From positions 51,295 through 58,030 of the forward strand of contig PAAB01000049.1 in NCBI GenBank assembly GCA_002591705.1: 6,736 nucleotides of DNA, written 5' to 3'. Source of the DNA: Phycisphaerae bacterium (GTDB lineage: Bacteria > Planctomycetota > Phycisphaerae > Phycisphaerales > SM1A02). The notes beneath the pieces are model-generated. The model was not told where the DNA came from, ran no database searches, and saw only the letters and a list, made by a program, of their open reading frames with translations. Numbering within the stretch: position 1 is the stretch's first letter; each line of letters starts with the position of its first letter. The translations under genes were made by a program, and so were the position numbers. Below, one piece after another: positions 4,888 to 6,736 of the stretch.

Positions 4888-6736
4888 CTACTCGTCCGTG
4901 CCGGCCGCGACCGGGGTGTCCGACTTGTCGAACGTGAGGTGGTCGTCGCCATCGTGGTACGTGACTTCGATGGTGTGTCCACTGGTGTACTCGCCGCCCA
5001 GCAGGGCTTCGGCCAGCGGATCCTCGACGTAGCTGCTGATCGCACGGCGAAGCGGTCGGGCTCCGAAGTCGGGGTTGTACCCCTTCTGGATCAGGAAGTC
5101 CTTGGCCTTGGCGTCGAGCGACAGTTCGAGCCCCTTGGCACGGATTCGTTCGTGGACCTTGTCGAGTTCGATGTCGATGATGTGGTACAGATCGTCCTTC
5201 ACCAGCGGCCGGAAGACGATCGTGTCGTCGAGCCGGTTGATGAATTCGGGGCGGAAGAACTTCTCCACCTCGGACATGAGGGTGCCCTTGAGCGCGTCGT
5301 AGTCCTGGACCTCCTCCCGCTTGCCGAATCCGAAGGACTGTCCGCCCTTGATGATGTCGGCGCCGATGTTCGAGGTCATGATCAGCAGGGTGTTTCGGAA
5401 GTCGACCTTGCGGCCGAACGAATCGGTCAGGCGACCTTCCTCCATGATCTGCAGGAGCATGTTGAACACGTCCGGGTGGGCCTTCTCGACCTCGTCGAGC
5501 AGCACCACCGCGTAGGGACGGCGGCGGATCTGCTCGGTGAGCTGACCGCCTTCCTCGTATCCGACGTAGCCGGGAGGCGCTCCGACGAGCCTGGAGACGG
5601 TGTGCTTCTCCATGTACTCCGACATGTCGAGATACACCATGGCATCCTGGTTGCCGAAGAGGAACTCGGCCAGCGACTTCGCGAGCAGGGTCTTGCCGAC
5701 GCCGGAGGGGCCTACGAAGATGAACGAGCCCATGGGGCGGTTCGGATCCTTCAGGCCGCTTCGTGCCTTGCGAATCGCCTTGGCGACCTGACGGACGGCC
5801 TCGTCCTGACTGACGACGGTCTTGTGCAGTTCGTCCTCCAGCTGCAGCAGGCGGGCCGACTCGGCCTCCTCCAGACGGGTGAGCGGCACACCGGTGATCT
5901 TCGAGACCACCTCCGCGATGACCTCCTCGTCGACGGTGCCGCTGACTTCGCTCATGCTGTCACGCCATTCCTTCTGGACCCGGTCCTTTTCGGCCCGGAG
6001 CTTCTCCGTCTTGTCGCGGAGATCGGCGGCGAGTTCGTAGTCGGCGCCGCGGACGGCGGCCTCCTTGTCGATGCTGAGCAGTTCGATCTGCTGTTCGATG
6101 TCGGCGAGATCGGGCGGCTTGGTCATGGAACTCAGGCGTACGCGGGCACCCGCTTCGTCGATGATGTCGAGCGACTTGTCGGGCTGGACCCGTGCGGGGA
6201 TGTACCGCGTGGACAGATCCACGGCGGCCTCGATCGCATCGTCGGTGATCTCGACGCGATGGTGCTCCTCGTACTTGATCTTGAGTCCCTTGAGGATCTC
6301 GATGGTCTGATCCCGGGAGGGGGGTTCGACGCCGACCGACTGGAACCGGCGCTCCAGCGCCGAATCCTTCTCGATGTACTTGCGGTATTCGTCGTAGGTC
6401 GTCGCCCCGATGCACTGGATCTCGCCCCGGGACAGGGCGGGCTTGAGCACGTTGGATGCGTCGATCGCTCCCTCCGCGCCACCGGCTCCGACCAGGGTGT
6501 GCAGCTCGTCGATGAAGAGAATGATGTTCTTCGCCCGACGCACCTCGTTCATCACGGCCTTGATGCGTTCCTCGAACTGTCCGCGGTACTTGGTGCCCGC
6601 GACCATCATGGCCAGATCCAGCACCACGACCCGACGGTCGTGAAGAAGATCGGGAACCTCCTTGTGCACGATCTTCTGGGCCAGGCCCTCGACGATCGCG
6701 GTCTTGCCCACGCCGGCCTCGCCGAGGAGGACGGGG
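4888..6736 (-). CDS. clpC: ATP-dependent Clp protease ATP-binding subunit ClpC (partial, N-terminus beyond right edge)
   Basis: ClpC is a cytoplasmic hexameric AAA+ unfoldase that feeds proteins to ClpP. About 616 residues are in the window, entering at [12 protein letters not shown], so the Clp_N repeats and the start of D1 (roughly 200 residues) are missing. D1 has Walker A GEAGVGKT (6700-6723), pore loop TKYRG (Tyr at 6586-6588), Walker B ILFIDELH (Asp at 6508-6510) and Arg finger ERRF. The middle region carries a UVR motif ([16 protein letters not shown], about 5995-6042), which marks ClpC rather than ClpA or ClpB. D2 has Walker A GPSGVGKT (5689-5712), pore loop GYVGYEEGG, Walker [12 protein letters not shown] (about 5477-5509) and sensor-2 GARPLRR. 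SFGFG (about 5323-5337) sits at the position of the LGF/VGF loop that docks on ClpP, so it should pair with ClpP, which is not in this window. The C-terminal tail after D2 is short and acidic. All key ATPase residues seen are intact. Regulation is not visible because the 5' end is outside. Confidence 0.95.
   Translation of the reverse strand, partial: PVLLGEAGVGKTAIVEGLAQKIVHKEVPDLLHDRRVVVLDLAMMVAGTKYRGQFEERIKAVMNEVRRAKNIILFIDELHTLVGAGGAEGAIDASNVLKPALSRGEIQCIGATTYDEYRKYIEKDSALERRFQSVGVEPPSRDQTIEILKGLKIKYEEHHRVEITDDAIEAAVDLSTRYIPARVQPDKSLDIIDEAGARVRLSSMTKPPDLADIEQQIELLSIDKEAAVRGADYELAADLRDKTEKLRAEKDRVQKEWRDSMSEVSGTVDEEVIAEVVSKITGVPLTRLEEAESARLLQLEDELHKTVVSQDEAVRQVAKAIRKARSGLKDPNRPMGSFIFVGPSGVGKTLLAKSLAEFLFGNQDAMVYLDMSEYMEKHTVSRLVGAPPGYVGYEEGGQLTEQIRRRPYAVVLLDEVEKAHPDVFNMLLQIMEEGRLTDSFGRKVDFRNTLLIMTSNIGADIIKGGQSFGFGKREEVQDYDALKGTLMSEVEKFFRPEFINRLDDTIVFRPLVKDDLYHIIDIELDKVHERIRAKGLELSLDAKAKDFLIQKGYNPDFGARPLRRAISSYVEDPLAEALLGGEYTSGHTIEVTYHDGDDHLTFDKSDTPVAAGTDE

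Noticed and set aside
4820..5032. A 70-codon plus-strand frame starting with an ATG that overlaps the lipoprotein stop (ATGA), which looked like a third coupled gene.
   Set aside because: Two thirds of it is antisense to the conserved C-terminus of clpC, it shows no domain or signal, and it crosses the terminator hairpin. The overlap is probably chance.

Overview
This GC-rich window is most likely chromosomal DNA of a Planctomycetota bacterium. That placement is an inference from gene content: a FIST-domain protein, a squalene-hopene-cyclase-like protein, a PD40 propeller with a 'SANTCGWF' / 'GHVNWCPFW' signature that I associate with planctomycete proteins, and a ClpC with a UVR motif. No marker gene here fixes the phylum. 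The window is almost fully coding. I see no gap over about 70 bases, no RNA gene, no mobile element and no CRISPR array.

Layout from left to right: (1) 1-392, minus strand, the N-terminal part of a FIST-domain sensory protein that runs off the left edge. (2) 461-2350, plus strand, a squalene-hopene cyclase superfamily protein, divergent from FIST across 68 bases. (3) 2354-3037, minus strand, an RluA-type pseudouridine synthase, convergent with (2) with only 3 bases between the stop codons. (4) about 3052-4224, plus strand, a secreted PD40/TolB-like beta-propeller, divergent from rluA across 14 bases. (5) 4221-4823, plus strand, a small lipoprotein whose ATG overlaps the propeller's stop (ATGA), so the two form a coupled envelope pair. 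(6) 4888-6736, minus strand, the ClpC AAA+ unfoldase, running off the right edge, with a hairpin terminator at 4821-4848 between it and the lipoprotein.

The most interesting object is gene (2). It aligns well with squalene-hopene cyclase along its length, but the stretch that should carry the catalytic DXDD acid motif is missing as an in-frame block of about 47 residues. The His that activates that acid, the Tyr that helps re-protonate it and several cavity aromatics are also replaced. This looks like a cyclase-fold protein that has lost canonical protonation chemistry and adopted another role, rather than a damaged hopanoid gene. The rest of the window is housekeeping (rluA, clpC) plus an uncharacterised envelope pair. 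No single pathway links all six genes.
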